A DNA stretch of 64,000 bases from Sulfurovum sp. (GTDB lineage Bacteria > Campylobacterota > Campylobacteria > Campylobacterales > Sulfurovaceae). How positions within the stretch are numbered: the stretch's first letter is position 1; each line of letters opens with the position of its first letter. The translations under genes and the position numbers were made by a program. The stretch spans positions 62,001 through 126,000 of the forward strand of contig NZ_WGDD01000029.1 of assembly GCF_015493435.1 (NCBI RefSeq), read 5' to 3'. Shown here in pieces: positions 8,972-17,065 of the stretch. The notes under the pieces are model-generated. The model was not told the DNA's origin. It ran no database searches and worked only from the letters and a program-made list of their open reading frames with translations.

Positions 8972-10714
8972 TTAAGCACCGGGGATATGCTGTCTGTGCT
9001 CAACAGAATAAGTAAATGTAGGTGTTGTCAAGTTTTCAATATACTTAACAAATTTACCAGTCTCAGATTCATAAATTCCAATACGTCCGGTTGTCCACTC
9101 AGAGATCATTGTCCACTTGCCGTGGTTCGCAGGCTCAGCGTGAAGCAGTCTCGGCTGTACAGGATGCTTCACTGCTTTACCAATGTGATCAGGTACCGGC
9201 ATAATTTTTTCTTTGCCGAATTTTTTCTCATTGACAGGTACTCTTTTATGCTGTGTAGCATCCCATGTCTGGAGTACTTTTCCTGTCTTCGCATCGATCA
9301 GTTTACCCTCTTTTTTACCGACTTCAATAATACGGTCAGTCTCAAGTGTCTGCTTGTTGATAAGGTAGACTTTATTGTAATTCTTCGGTTTGCCGAGAAC
9401 ACAGTCAGACCAGATCCAAGGTGTATCTTCCCCGGTTCCTACAAACAGACCGCCACCGGCAGTTTTAACCTTTTTGATAACCTTCCAGCCCGGAGAATCC
9501 CAGATAACAACCGAACCAAAGTTCATAGAGTTCGTTGCATTCAGCTGTTTGTCAAGTTTTTTGTTGAACCAGCTTGAACCCTGTCCAGGGTGCGGTTTGG
9601 ACTTTTCACCGGTATAGACTTTGGCTGCCAGTTTCTTTGTCTTGAAGTCAACGATACCCATCAGGTCAGACCCCTGGGAAGCGATCATAAAGTATCTACC
9701 GAAATTTTCGCCTTTGTTTTCATTTTCGAAACAGTCATGCAGAATCTTACCGATATTCGGTACATCGCCCACAATAGGGAAGTCAGGCTTGCTGTAATCA
9801 ATAATATACACACGTCCTGCATCTTTCAGTGCCATAGCAAAATATGGTCCGTACGGTGTATCGGCAATACCTGCAACTCTTGACGGTCCGATCTGTCCGT
9901 CTATATCAATCACACGGCTGGTGTCATACACTTTGAGCGGCTCAAGTGTATGTGCATCACACAATACTGCACCACCCGGGTTGTAGTTACCGGCAAGGAT
10001 GTATTTACCATCAGGAGAAACTGCAAGACCGCGTGATTCCTGACCTACCTGTACCGATGCCAGTGCCGGCTGTCCTGGAGCAGCAATGTCAAACATTGTC
10101 AATTTTCCTGAACGTGAAATAGAATACGCATATCTTGGTTCAAATTTATTGGTCACGGTTACGTGTACCGCAAATCCGGCTTTATGGCGAGACAGTACTT
10201 TACCTGTTGTTGAGTCAATAAAGTCAACCAGGGAAGCATCTCTTTCTGTGGCAAATGTAATATCTTTTACATTCTTGACAGCGCCGCCATCATATTTGAG
10301 TTTACCGTCTGCCGATACAGGGTATACTTTTGCCAAACCCTCTCTGTCAGCCAGCTTTGTCCATGACTTATGCACCTGATCAAAAGAAAGCGTCAGTTCA
10401 ACTGTATTTTTCCAGTCCATCAGCCAATCAACCATACCCGTAGCATCATCTTTGCTGAATTTTGCTTTCCAGGAAGGCATTGCTGTATTTTCTCTACCGT
10501 TGAGAATTGTTTCCGCAAGGAATTCACGGTTTTTCTTTTTCAGTGCTTTTGGTCTGAGGTCTGACCCGACACCACCCTGGTGAATCGGCCCGTGACAGCC
10601 CTGACACTCTTTTTCGTACATTTTGGCAAAGTCCATCTTCGATGTCCCCGCTATTGCCAGTGTTGCTACAAGACTTGTTGCAGCGGCTAACCCTAAAATT
10701 CTATTTAGTTTCAT
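8972..10714 (-). CDS. nirS: Cytochrome cd1 nitrite reductase (NO-forming)
   Basis: Reduces nitrite to nitric oxide in the periplasm. The 580-residue precursor has a signal peptide (to about A22), a cytochrome c domain with CQGCH (37-41) and a likely axial Met in AMPSW, then an eight-bladed heme d1 propeller. The d1 proximal His is H184 (FAVHVTV) and the two active-site histidines are H326 (ILHDC) and H375 (PHPGQG), all at positions expected for NirS. An insertion near 460-520 makes the C-terminal part longer than in Pseudomonas NirS. All catalytic histidines being present favours NirS over the paralogue NirN. It lies in the nor-nir array downstream of norB. Confidence 0.9.
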   Translation of the reverse strand: MKLNRILGLAAATSLVATLAIAGTSKMDFAKMYEKECQGCHGPIHQGGVGSDLRPKALKKKNREFLAETILNGRENTAMPSWKAKFSKDDATGMVDWLMDWKNTVELTLSFDQVHKSWTKLADREGLAKVYPVSADGKLKYDGGAVKNVKDITFATERDASLVDFIDSTTGKVLSRHKAGFAVHVTVTNKFEPRYAYSISRSGKLTMFDIAAPGQPALASVQVGQESRGLAVSPDGKYILAGNYNPGGAVLCDAHTLEPLKVYDTSRVIDIDGQIGPSRVAGIADTPYGPYFAMALKDAGRVYIIDYSKPDFPIVGDVPNIGKILHDCFENENKGENFGRYFMIASQGSDLMGIVDFKTKKLAAKVYTGEKSKPHPGQGSSWFNKKLDKQLNATNSMNFGSVVIWDSPGWKVIKKVKTAGGGLFVGTGEDTPWIWSDCVLGKPKNYNKVYLINKQTLETDRIIEVGKKEGKLIDAKTGKVLQTWDATQHKRVPVNEKKFGKEKIMPVPDHIGKAVKHPVQPRLLHAEPANHGKWTMISEWTTGRIGIYESETGKFVKYIENLTTPTFTYSVEHRQHIPGA

Positions 10715-10761
10715 TTTCTCTCCTTTTTTAAAAACGTCAAATCTTTCCCAAGATTTTCACA

Positions 10762-10791
10762 GGCAGGTACAGACACGGGGTCTGTCCTGCC
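10762..10791. other. Strong intercistronic hairpin upstream of nirS
   Basis: GGCAGGTACAGAC and GTCTGTCCTGCC form a 12-bp stem with one bulged base and a loop of about 5 bases. It lies between the 54-aa membrane protein gene and nirS. No T-run follows on the minus strand, so it looks less like a simple terminator than an mRNA-processing or stability element that could set nirS levels apart from norCB. Confidence 0.5.
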
Positions 10792-10815
10792 ACAGATTAT
10801 ACATATAAACAGTTT

Positions 10816-10980
10816 TTACTGCTCTTTCTGCAATCTTTTCTTTTCACTGAAATAAATCCAGAACATTGGCAATACAATAAGTGTATGCAAGAAAATAGTT
10901 AATGTCATCGGACCCTGGTTGAGCCATCCGAAGAAACTCGGTACCACATCTGTAAATGGCGTAAAGAGTTCAAAGTTCAT
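10816..10980 (-). CDS. 54-residue membrane protein between norB and nirS
   Basis: A short gene with a good ribosome site (AGGAG) before the ATG at 10980. The 54-residue product begins MNFELFTPFTDVVPSFFG, has one membrane helix (about 24-43, MTLTIFLHTLIVLPMFWIYF) and ends in a charged tail (SEKKRLQKEQ). I do not recognise a family. Its position 50 bases after norB and before nirS suggests a small subunit or assembly factor for NO or nitrite reductase, by analogy with the single-helix subunits of heme-copper oxidases. Confidence 0.7.
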   Translation of the reverse strand: MNFELFTPFTDVVPSFFGWLNQGPMTLTIFLHTLIVLPMFWIYFSEKKRLQKEQ

Positions 10981-11030
10981 TTTTTCTCCTTTAATTAAAT
11001 ATCATGCGGAAGAGCAAGCCCTCCTCGCAT

Positions 11031-12482
11031 TTATTCTGCGGCAGCCTGCGCTGCTTTAGCGTGTTTTCCGATAGTCAAAAGATCCCATACAAGGTAAATG
11101 AACCCGACAAAGGTCACAACACCCATCATGGCTCTCCATACCTGTGCCTGGATATACCATGGCAGATCCTGTGCTGCAAAGAAGGCAGTCCATCCGCCGC
11201 CAAGCTCAGCTCTTTCAACAAGTACCTGCTCGTACCCTGCGATAGTCAGGGCAACCGTCATTCCCAGTACACCGAATACGATGAGGAAAATAGCCATTTT
11301 TGACTTGAATGTCGATGTAAGCTTTTTAACCCCATAGGCGTACTGCACACCCAAATACATCATCCCGATAAGGATTGTTGCATAGGCACCGAAGAATGCC
11401 AGGTGACCGTGTGCCGCTGTAAACTGTGTACCATGCGTATAAATGTTTACCTGAGGCAGGGTATGGAAGAATCCCCATATACCGGCTCCAAGGAAGTTTC
11501 CAAATGCGTTGGTCACGATCCATGCCATAGCCGGACCGTTGTTCATTACTGCACCTGGATGACCTTCGGCTTTTGCTTTTCCTTGTTCTTTACCCCAGTC
11601 ATAGAGGACGTGAACGAACATCGCTACCAATGGTACCGGTTCCAATGCTGAGAATAGCGCACCGATCTCCCACCAGTACTCAGGTGTACCGATCCAGAAG
11701 TAGTGGTGACCCAGACCGAGAATACCTGAACCAAAAAGCATCAATACTTCGATCCACAGCCACATCTCGACAATTTCCCGTTTTGCACCGATGATCTTGA
11801 TAAGTGCATAGGCGGCAAGGGCACCGACAAATACTTCCCAGGTTGCTTCAACCCACAGGTGTATGACCCACCACCACCAGAATTGATCCATAGAGATATT
11901 GTCCGTAAAGAACATACCTGCCAGATACAAACCTGCAAGGGCGAACAAGTCTGCAATAAGTACAGTCATGATACCTGTCTGCTTACCTTTCATATAGGTA
12001 GCGAACACGTTCCAGTAGAAAGTCAGAACAACCACAACAATACCGATATCGGCCCATCTTGGTGCTTCAAGGTATTCTCTACCTTCGTTGATCAGCCAGA
12101 TCGATGTTTCTGTTCCTGAACCTACCTGAATAAAGATAAATACCAGTACAACGACTGTGACTGCGGCAGTGAGTACCCAGAAAGCCAGCTTTCCAAGCCC
12201 GATACCGACGGTTTCGACCCCTGTTTCATCAGGCAGCATAAAATAAACCGACCCGATCATCGCGTAAAGCATCCAGACAACCAGTGCATTGATGTGTACC
12301 ATTCTCGCTACCGAGAAATCGAACAGTTCAAACAAGAATCCCGGTACGATGAACTGGATAGCTGCGATGAGTCCCATCAAAAGCTGTGCACCGAAGAGTA
12401 TAAGTGCAACTCTAAAGTACATCATCCCCAATTCTTTGGATTTGTCTCCTCTAAATTCATTCGTTTTAATACTAGTGAGCAT
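11031..12482 (-). CDS. norB: Nitric oxide reductase, large subunit (cNOR)
   Basis: Membrane heme-copper-family enzyme reducing NO to N2O. The 483-residue protein has 12 expected helices. Heme b ligands are H63 and H349-region histidines (H358 and H360 in AAHGHLAFFG), FeB ligands are H208, H259 and H260, and the characteristic glutamates E212, E216 and E281 are present. Numbering is nearly the same as in Pseudomonas NorB. The ATG at 12482 is preferred over 12509 because AGGAG stands 8 bases before it. It overlaps the end of norC by 11 bases. The pairing with NorC marks the cytochrome c-dependent type rather than qNOR. Confidence 0.95.
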   Translation of the reverse strand: MLTSIKTNEFRGDKSKELGMMYFRVALILFGAQLLMGLIAAIQFIVPGFLFELFDFSVARMVHINALVVWMLYAMIGSVYFMLPDETGVETVGIGLGKLAFWVLTAAVTVVVLVFIFIQVGSGTETSIWLINEGREYLEAPRWADIGIVVVVLTFYWNVFATYMKGKQTGIMTVLIADLFALAGLYLAGMFFTDNISMDQFWWWWVIHLWVEATWEVFVGALAAYALIKIIGAKREIVEMWLWIEVLMLFGSGILGLGHHYFWIGTPEYWWEIGALFSALEPVPLVAMFVHVLYDWGKEQGKAKAEGHPGAVMNNGPAMAWIVTNAFGNFLGAGIWGFFHTLPQVNIYTHGTQFTAAHGHLAFFGAYATILIGMMYLGVQYAYGVKKLTSTFKSKMAIFLIVFGVLGMTVALTIAGYEQVLVERAELGGGWTAFFAAQDLPWYIQAQVWRAMMGVVTFVGFIYLVWDLLTIGKHAKAAQAAAE

Positions 12483-13143
12483 TTGTGTCTCCTGCTTTGA
12501 ATTGAGCAACTGTTTTCGAGAAGTTTCTCGGGAAACCGTTGGTGTCGATACTACTCATATGCTTGAGGAACGCTACCAGTCCTTTTGCTTCTTCTGCAGT
12601 AATACCGAGATTTGGCATCATACGTGCATGAGTAGGGTACTGTGACGGATGCTGCAAGAATTCAGCCATAGCTTCTTCTACAGTATTTTTTCCTGTCATA
12701 CCCTGCATAGGTCCGCCCTTCTGCCATGCCGGATCGAGCCATGCTTTGGTAAGATCCGGAGCATAATAGGCACCATTTCCCAAAAGTGTATGACAATCCA
12801 TACAGTTCTTTGCCTGTTCTGTCAGCTTTCCGAGACGCAGCAGTGCTTCAGCATCTTTAGGGCTCCACTCTTTACCGAAGAATAGCTGTTTTTCACCGAT
12901 GACCGGTACTTCATGCCCTCTTTTCTTGTTCATCTTGTAATCAATATGATAATTGATAACCGTTGCGGCCGGCACTCTTTTGTCAACCCCGTTCTTCAAA
13001 TCTGCATTCGTACCCATTGTGATCTGTCCAATGGTATCGAATGAAAGCCAGATAAGCAGAATGGTTGCAAACCCTGTTACCCAGGCTGCTGAACGACGCC
13101 AAAATTGTATATCTGTCCAAACAGAAACTTTTTTGTTTGCCAT
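12472..13143 (-). CDS. norC: Nitric oxide reductase, cytochrome c subunit
   Basis: Membrane-anchored monoheme cytochrome c that passes electrons to NorB. The 223 residues begin with a short cytoplasmic end and one helix (about 19-36), then a periplasmic domain with CMDCH (114-118) and the likely axial Met in ARMMPNLG. The usual NorC is about 150 residues; here about 65 extra residues separate the helix from the heme domain. It lies between a small membrane protein gene and norB. Confidence 0.93.
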   Translation of the reverse strand: MANKKVSVWTDIQFWRRSAAWVTGFATILLIWLSFDTIGQITMGTNADLKNGVDKRVPAATVINYHIDYKMNKKRGHEVPVIGEKQLFFGKEWSPKDAEALLRLGKLTEQAKNCMDCHTLLGNGAYYAPDLTKAWLDPAWQKGGPMQGMTGKNTVEEAMAEFLQHPSQYPTHARMMPNLGITAEEAKGLVAFLKHMSSIDTNGFPRNFSKTVAQFKAGDTNAH

Positions 13144-13154
13144 GTATCCTCCTT

Positions 13155-13505
13155 TTATTTTGTATCCTGCATGCTTTCGTCATTGTCTTCGTAACGCTCA
13201 TCCGCTGCACTTATCAGATAAAAATACAAATGCGGAACAAAGAGATACGCGATCATCGTAACCATCAGCACTTTCATCGTAAAGTGGTTACTGTGGATCA
13301 ACATTGCGAAATCATACAGGAAGTAAGTTTGTAATGCCCAAAATAGATATCCTACAGGCATCCACTTTTTGGAAAAGTATCCCATTTTGGCAAGAGTGAT
13401 GATTGCTGCATACCCTACACCGAAAACAAGTACCAGTGTCGACTCTATAAAAATCGGCAAGAATTGGTCTAACGCGATCTCAGGTCGAACGATTAACTGT
13501 TCCAT
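13155..13505 (-). CDS. Small three-helix membrane protein, first gene of the nor-nir array
   Basis: The 116-residue protein has three hydrophobic segments (about 18-40, 50-68 and 76-100) and an acidic C-terminus (AADERYEDNDESMQDTK). No family is recognised. It starts 11 bases before norC and is the first gene downstream of an FNR-type box, so it is probably part of NO reductase expression or assembly. A distant relation to NorE/NorF-type accessory proteins is possible but not visible in the sequence. Confidence 0.7.
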   Translation of the reverse strand: MEQLIVRPEIALDQFLPIFIESTLVLVFGVGYAAIITLAKMGYFSKKWMPVGYLFWALQTYFLYDFAMLIHSNHFTMKVLMVTMIAYLFVPHLYFYLISAADERYEDNDESMQDTK

Positions 13506-13593
13506 CCATGTCTCCTGTTTGAATCTCTATTTACTGAAGGGGTCAAAGCCCTAGAGCATGAGGGTATTATGACAGTTTAACACTGAAATGGAA

Positions 13594-13607
13594 TTGACAT
13601 ATATCAA
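13594..13607. promoter_or_regulatory. FNR/NNR-type box upstream of the nor-nir array
   Basis: TTGACATATATCAA matches TTGAT-N4-ATCAA with one changed base. It is 88 bp before the start of the first gene in the array, a fitting place for an activator site. The rest of the 200-base gap to the next gene is AT-rich with no gene. Family knowledge: nor and nir genes are commonly controlled by FNR, NNR or DNR proteins. Confidence 0.65.
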
Positions 13608-13706
13608 GAAAAGAAGGAAAAGTCATTTAAATTGAAAGGCATGTTAAGTATAAATTATAGTTTCATTTAATAACTACAACTTATACTTTTGTGGAGTAGG
13701 TGCAGA

Positions 13707-14111
13707 CTACTTGACGATGCACCGTGCAGAGAAAAAAGGCCGAACATAATTGGGTGAGACAAAATTATCGTCTTTCAAAGACCATTCGTTCGCTTTCTCC
13801 ACATAAACCACCTGTGCTACTTTGCGCTGCATCCTGCTTTCGCACAAGATCGTTTTTCCGTTCTCAAAAGCTGCCTGAACCGTTTTCATTCTATGCGTAG
13901 TAAGCTTGTAGTGTGCCCCTATCAGCACGGCAAGGACGACAGAAACCCAGAAAAGTCCTTTTTTCCAAGCCCCTTTTGGCATGAACGGCCGCGTGGAAAC
14001 AAACAGTGTAACAAGGAGAATAATCCCGCCGATAATCAGATAGGCGCCTTCAAGATAAAAAAAGTTTTTCATTGCAAAAATATCCATTTCATTATTTATT
14101 TTGACAATCAT
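13707..14111 (-). CDS. Small membrane protein near the nor-nir region
   Basis: A protein of up to 134 residues with two hydrophobic segments (about 20-40 and 51-66), followed by a soluble, probably periplasmic part with two cysteines. The start is uncertain: ATGs at 14111, 14087 and 14072 are all possible and none has a strong ribosome site. No family is recognised. A perfect FNR consensus box lies 25 bp upstream of the first ATG. Confidence 0.6.
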   Translation of the reverse strand: MIVKINNEMDIFAMKNFFYLEGAYLIIGGIILLVTLFVSTRPFMPKGAWKKGLFWVSVVLAVLIGAHYKLTTHRMKTVQAAFENGKTILCESRMQRKVAQVVYVEKANEWSLKDDNFVSPNYVRPFFSARCIVK

Positions 14112-14135
14112 ACCACAGTTTTTATGGCGGCAAGA

Positions 14136-14149
14136 TTGATGTTTATCAA
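14136..14149. promoter_or_regulatory. Perfect FNR consensus box in a divergent gap
   Basis: TTGATGTTTATCAA is an exact match to TTGAT-N4-ATCAA. It lies 25 bp from the minus-strand membrane protein gene and about 90 bp from the plus-strand gene at 14239. The distances better suit activation of the plus-strand pair, with possible repression of the minus-strand gene. Confidence 0.7.
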
Positions 14150-14238
14150 TCGCTTTTCAAGTGAATAGGTCTATACTGTCACCATATGTTTGCCTGCAAC
14201 CGATGCAGGACCCTAGAATCCCGCAAGGATATGACCTA

Positions 14239-14622
14239 ATGGACAAAATAAGAAAATACCTTTTCCCTGCCCTTTTTCTGGGCTTTCTTATCGTAGGAAT
14301 CAGTGCATTCCTGCAAAGCAGACCCAGTGCAAAAAACAAACGTGTCTACCAGACAGTCAGGCAGTTCAGCCCGTATGTGCTGGAAAAACGTTTCGGCGGT
14401 CTCGAGATCGTCAACAAGGAAAACCCGGACTTCAAAGAAAAACCCAACAATATGACTGTTTTTAAAGAATTCGAACGGCTTGAAAAAGCATGGGGGAAAA
14501 AACACTTGAAACTGAAGAACAATCAGCTGATCATTGAGAACAATAACGGAAAAACCATACATACACTCCTCCTGAAGACCAGAGAGGAAGCAGCGTTCGT
14601 TCACCGCTACTACGGGATATAG
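14239..14622 (+). CDS. Membrane-anchored hypothetical protein
   Basis: A 127-residue protein with one N-terminal helix (YLFPALFLGFLIVGISAFL) and a basic, extracytoplasmic domain with no cysteines. I recognise no family. The ATG at 14239 is chosen because AAGGAT precedes it; an upstream start at 14161 would place a non-signal leader ahead of the helix. It is followed by another membrane gene after three bases and lies downstream of the perfect FNR box. Confidence 0.65.
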   Translation: MDKIRKYLFPALFLGFLIVGISAFLQSRPSAKNKRVYQTVRQFSPYVLEKRFGGLEIVNKENPDFKEKPNNMTVFKEFERLEKAWGKKHLKLKNNQLIIENNNGKTIHTLLLKTREEAAFVHRYYGI

Positions 14623-14625
14623 ACT

Positions 14626-14817
14626 ATGATGATAGATATCGTTCTTACACTGGTTTTTTCCATTGTTATGCTTGTCTTCATGGCTTTCCCTGCTATGAAA
14701 ATCGTGGACTGGATTGAAACAAAAGTCCATATTCCCGAAAAATGGCATAATCCGCTGCTTCTGTCAACGGTCGTGATGCTTTCTTTATTCATCGGTCTTT
14801 TCCTCAAATTTGCATGA
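14626..14817 (+). CDS. 63-residue two-helix membrane protein
   Basis: The product has two hydrophobic helices (about 3-22 and 43-62) joined by a polar loop (KIVDWIETKVHIPEKWHNP). No family is recognised. It starts three bases after the preceding gene and is presumably co-transcribed under the same FNR-type box. It could be one of a group of small proteins serving respiration. Confidence 0.6.
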   Translation: MMIDIVLTLVFSIVMLVFMAFPAMKIVDWIETKVHIPEKWHNPLLLSTVVMLSLFIGLFLKFA

Positions 14818-14892
14818 CCGCTTATTAATAACAATTTAGCTAAAATTATCCATTAATTTTAACATCTGCCGCAGATGTCGTGGAGCATAACA

Positions 14893-15807
14893 ATGAATGA
14901 AGCAAAATATATTTGGATGGATGGCGAGTTGATAGACTGGAAAGACGCCAAAGTGCATATTCTGACACATACAGTACATTACGGAAATGCTGTTTTTGAA
15001 GGTACAAGAGCCTATCAGACAGCAGACGGACTGGCAATTTTCAGGCTGGAAGACCACTGCAAAAGACTTTACAACTCGGCCAAAATTGTCGCAATCAAAC
15101 CAAATATGGCGTATGAAACTGTCAAACAGGCACATATTGACGTACTCAGGAGCAATGATTTTACCAAAAATGTATATATGAGGCCTCTCATTTTTCTGGG
15201 CTACGGTCAAATGGGCGTTCACCATGTCAAAGCACCGGTAAGGACAGCCGTTGCCGCCTGGGAATGGGGAGCATATCTTGGTGATGAAGGTCTTGAAAAG
15301 GGTATCAAGGTCTGTACCTCTTCCATTACACGAAACCCGAACCGTTCCACTTTCGGAAAAGCCAAAGCAGCGGCGAATTACCTCAACAGCCAAATGGCCA
15401 AATATGAAGCCATTGAAAATGGTTTCGAAGAAGCATTGATGCTTGATGAAAACGGGTTTGCGGCAGAAGGGACCGGAGAATGCCTTTTTATCGTCAGAAA
15501 CGGTGTTTTAATTTCACCGCCAAATGACAATTCTCTGGAGTCGATCACACAGGAAACGGTCCTGGAACTTGCCAGAGACAGCCATATTCCTATAGAGCGA
15601 AGAAATATTACCAGAGATGAGATATACATCTGCGATGAAGCCTTCTTCACCGGAACAGCAGCAGAAGTCACACCGATCAATTCACTCGATCACAGGGTGG
15701 TCGGCAATGGCAAAAGAGGACCAATGACAGAACAGCTTCAAAGCGCCTATTTTGATGTTGTTTTTGGAAGAAATGAAAAATACAAGCACTACCTGACCTA
15801 CATTTAA
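14893..15807 (+). CDS. ilvE: Branched-chain amino acid aminotransferase
   Basis: PLP enzyme of fold type IV that transaminates 2-oxo acids to valine, leucine and isoleucine in the cytoplasm. The 304 residues show HTVHYGNAVFEGTRAY, the RNPNRSTFGKAKAAANYLNSQ region, the EALMLDENGFAAEGTGECLFIV segment, and FFTGTAAEVTPI, all typical of IlvE. The ATG at 14893 follows GGAG; an earlier ATG at 14875 would only add six residues. A hairpin follows the stop. Confidence 0.93.
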   Translation: MNEAKYIWMDGELIDWKDAKVHILTHTVHYGNAVFEGTRAYQTADGLAIFRLEDHCKRLYNSAKIVAIKPNMAYETVKQAHIDVLRSNDFTKNVYMRPLIFLGYGQMGVHHVKAPVRTAVAAWEWGAYLGDEGLEKGIKVCTSSITRNPNRSTFGKAKAAANYLNSQMAKYEAIENGFEEALMLDENGFAAEGTGECLFIVRNGVLISPPNDNSLESITQETVLELARDSHIPIERRNITRDEIYICDEAFFTGTAAEVTPINSLDHRVVGNGKRGPMTEQLQSAYFDVVFGRNEKYKHYLTYI

Positions 15808-15822
15808 CAACAAGGCCCTTCT

Positions 15823-15856
15823 GCCTGCTTACAGCCTATGAGGACTGAAAGCGGGC
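15823..15856. other. Hairpin between ilvE and the SPFH gene
   Basis: GCCTGCTT and AAGCGGGC pair as an 8-bp stem with one G-T pair around an 18-base loop, 16 bases after the ilvE stop. No T-run follows, so factor-independent termination is uncertain. Confidence 0.35.
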
Positions 15857-15892
15857 AACTACATACACAGATACCAAATCAAAAGGAATGCA

Positions 15893-16990
15893 ATGCCGGC
15901 AGACATGAACGACTATTTTAAGAAAAAAAGACCCAGCCAGAACAATCAATCAAACAATGATAACGGGAACGGCAGCCAGAATTTCACTAATCCATTCAAC
16001 AATATGGGAGGCAAAGGTGCCTCATGGATATTTCTCGTCATCGCCGTTGTTTTTGGGATTTTCCTGCTCAAACCTTTTGCCATCATCAATTCCGGAGAGG
16101 TAGGAATCAAAATCAATACCGGTAAATTCGAATCTACGCCGCTGCAGCCCGGACTGCATTTCTATATTCCTATACTGCAAAAAATCGTACCGGTCAATAC
16201 ACGTATCAGGCTCATTACCTATTCGGATGTTTCAACCGGTTCACTTGGTGACGGATATAAGAATTACGAAGGCGGACTCAAGCGGAACCCTGCCATTACC
16301 GTCCTTGACAGACGCGGACTGACCGTCAACATCGACCTTGCTGTCCAATACCGTCTGCGTGCAGCTGCTGCACCGGAAACCATTGCAAAATGGGGTACAA
16401 GCTGGGAAGAAAAGATCATCAACTCCAAAGTACGCGAAGTGGTACGTGATGTTGTAGGCCAGTATACAGCAGAACAACTCCCGGAAATGCGTAACGAAAT
16501 TGCTGCGGCCATTGAAAAAAAGATCAAACAGAGTGTACAGGAGCTGCCGGGCAAACCGGTTATCCTTACTTCTGTAGAGCTCAGGACGATCAACCTTCCC
16601 AAAAAGATCAAAGAACAGATCGAACGTGTACAGATTGCCAAGCAGGATGTGACGATTGCAGAGCAAAAAAAAGAGAAAGCGAAGCAGGAAGCCCAGCGCA
16701 AAGCAGAGATCGCACGAGGGGAAGCAGAAAAGAACCGTATCGAAGCCCAGGGAGAGGCAGACAAGATCCGTATTGAAGCGGAAGAACAGGCAAAAGCCAA
16801 CCATCTTCTCTCCAGTTCCCTTACCCCTGAACTTCTCCAGCTTGAGCAGATCAAGACACAGGGAAAATTCAACGATGCGCTCAAAGTCAACAAAGACGCA
16901 CAGATTTTCCTCACTCCCGGCGGTGCGGTACCGAACATCTGGGTCAATGCAAAAGGTAAAGAGCAGAGAGCCGTATCGGCACAACAATAA
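15893..16990 (+). CDS. SPFH/band 7 (prohibitin-like) membrane protein
   Basis: A 365-residue inner-membrane protein. An Asn-rich N-terminal tail (about 1-40) precedes one helix (WIFLVIAVVFGIFLL), then the SPFH domain (about 65-235, with INSGEVGIKINTGKFE and LQPGLHFYIPI), then a long coiled coil rich in Lys, Glu and Ala (about 235-310). Domain order fits prohibitin/HflK-type scaffolds that organise membrane proteases or microdomains. No NfeD or HflC partner is adjacent. Confidence 0.85.
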   Translation: MPADMNDYFKKKRPSQNNQSNNDNGNGSQNFTNPFNNMGGKGASWIFLVIAVVFGIFLLKPFAIINSGEVGIKINTGKFESTPLQPGLHFYIPILQKIVPVNTRIRLITYSDVSTGSLGDGYKNYEGGLKRNPAITVLDRRGLTVNIDLAVQYRLRAAAAPETIAKWGTSWEEKIINSKVREVVRDVVGQYTAEQLPEMRNEIAAAIEKKIKQSVQELPGKPVILTSVELRTINLPKKIKEQIERVQIAKQDVTIAEQKKEKAKQEAQRKAEIARGEAEKNRIEAQGEADKIRIEAEEQAKANHLLSSSLTPELLQLEQIKTQGKFNDALKVNKDAQIFLTPGGAVPNIWVNAKGKEQRAVSAQQ

Positions 16991-16992
16991 AC

Positions 16993-17053
16993 GTAGGGTG
17001 TTGTGCCCTCACAACACCTTCACCATTGGTGCTGTAAGGGTACAGCACCCTAC
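16993..17053. repeat. Dispersed double-hairpin repeat, copy 1
   Basis: A 61-bp element with 8-bp inverted ends (GTAGGGTG and CACCCTAC). Inside are two hairpins: GGTGTTGTG/CACAACACC and GGTGCTGTA/TACAGCACC. Related copies are at 22655-22720, 28685-28708 and 42585-42664. It begins two bases after the SPFH stop and ends before the hisIE ribosome site. Confidence 0.7.
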
Positions 17054-17065
17054 ATTGGAGAAATC

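Noticed and set aside
12483-12509. An earlier norB start at 12509
   Set aside because: AGGAG is placed for the ATG at 12482, whereas nothing precedes 12509; the shorter form gives Pseudomonas-like numbering of the metal ligands.
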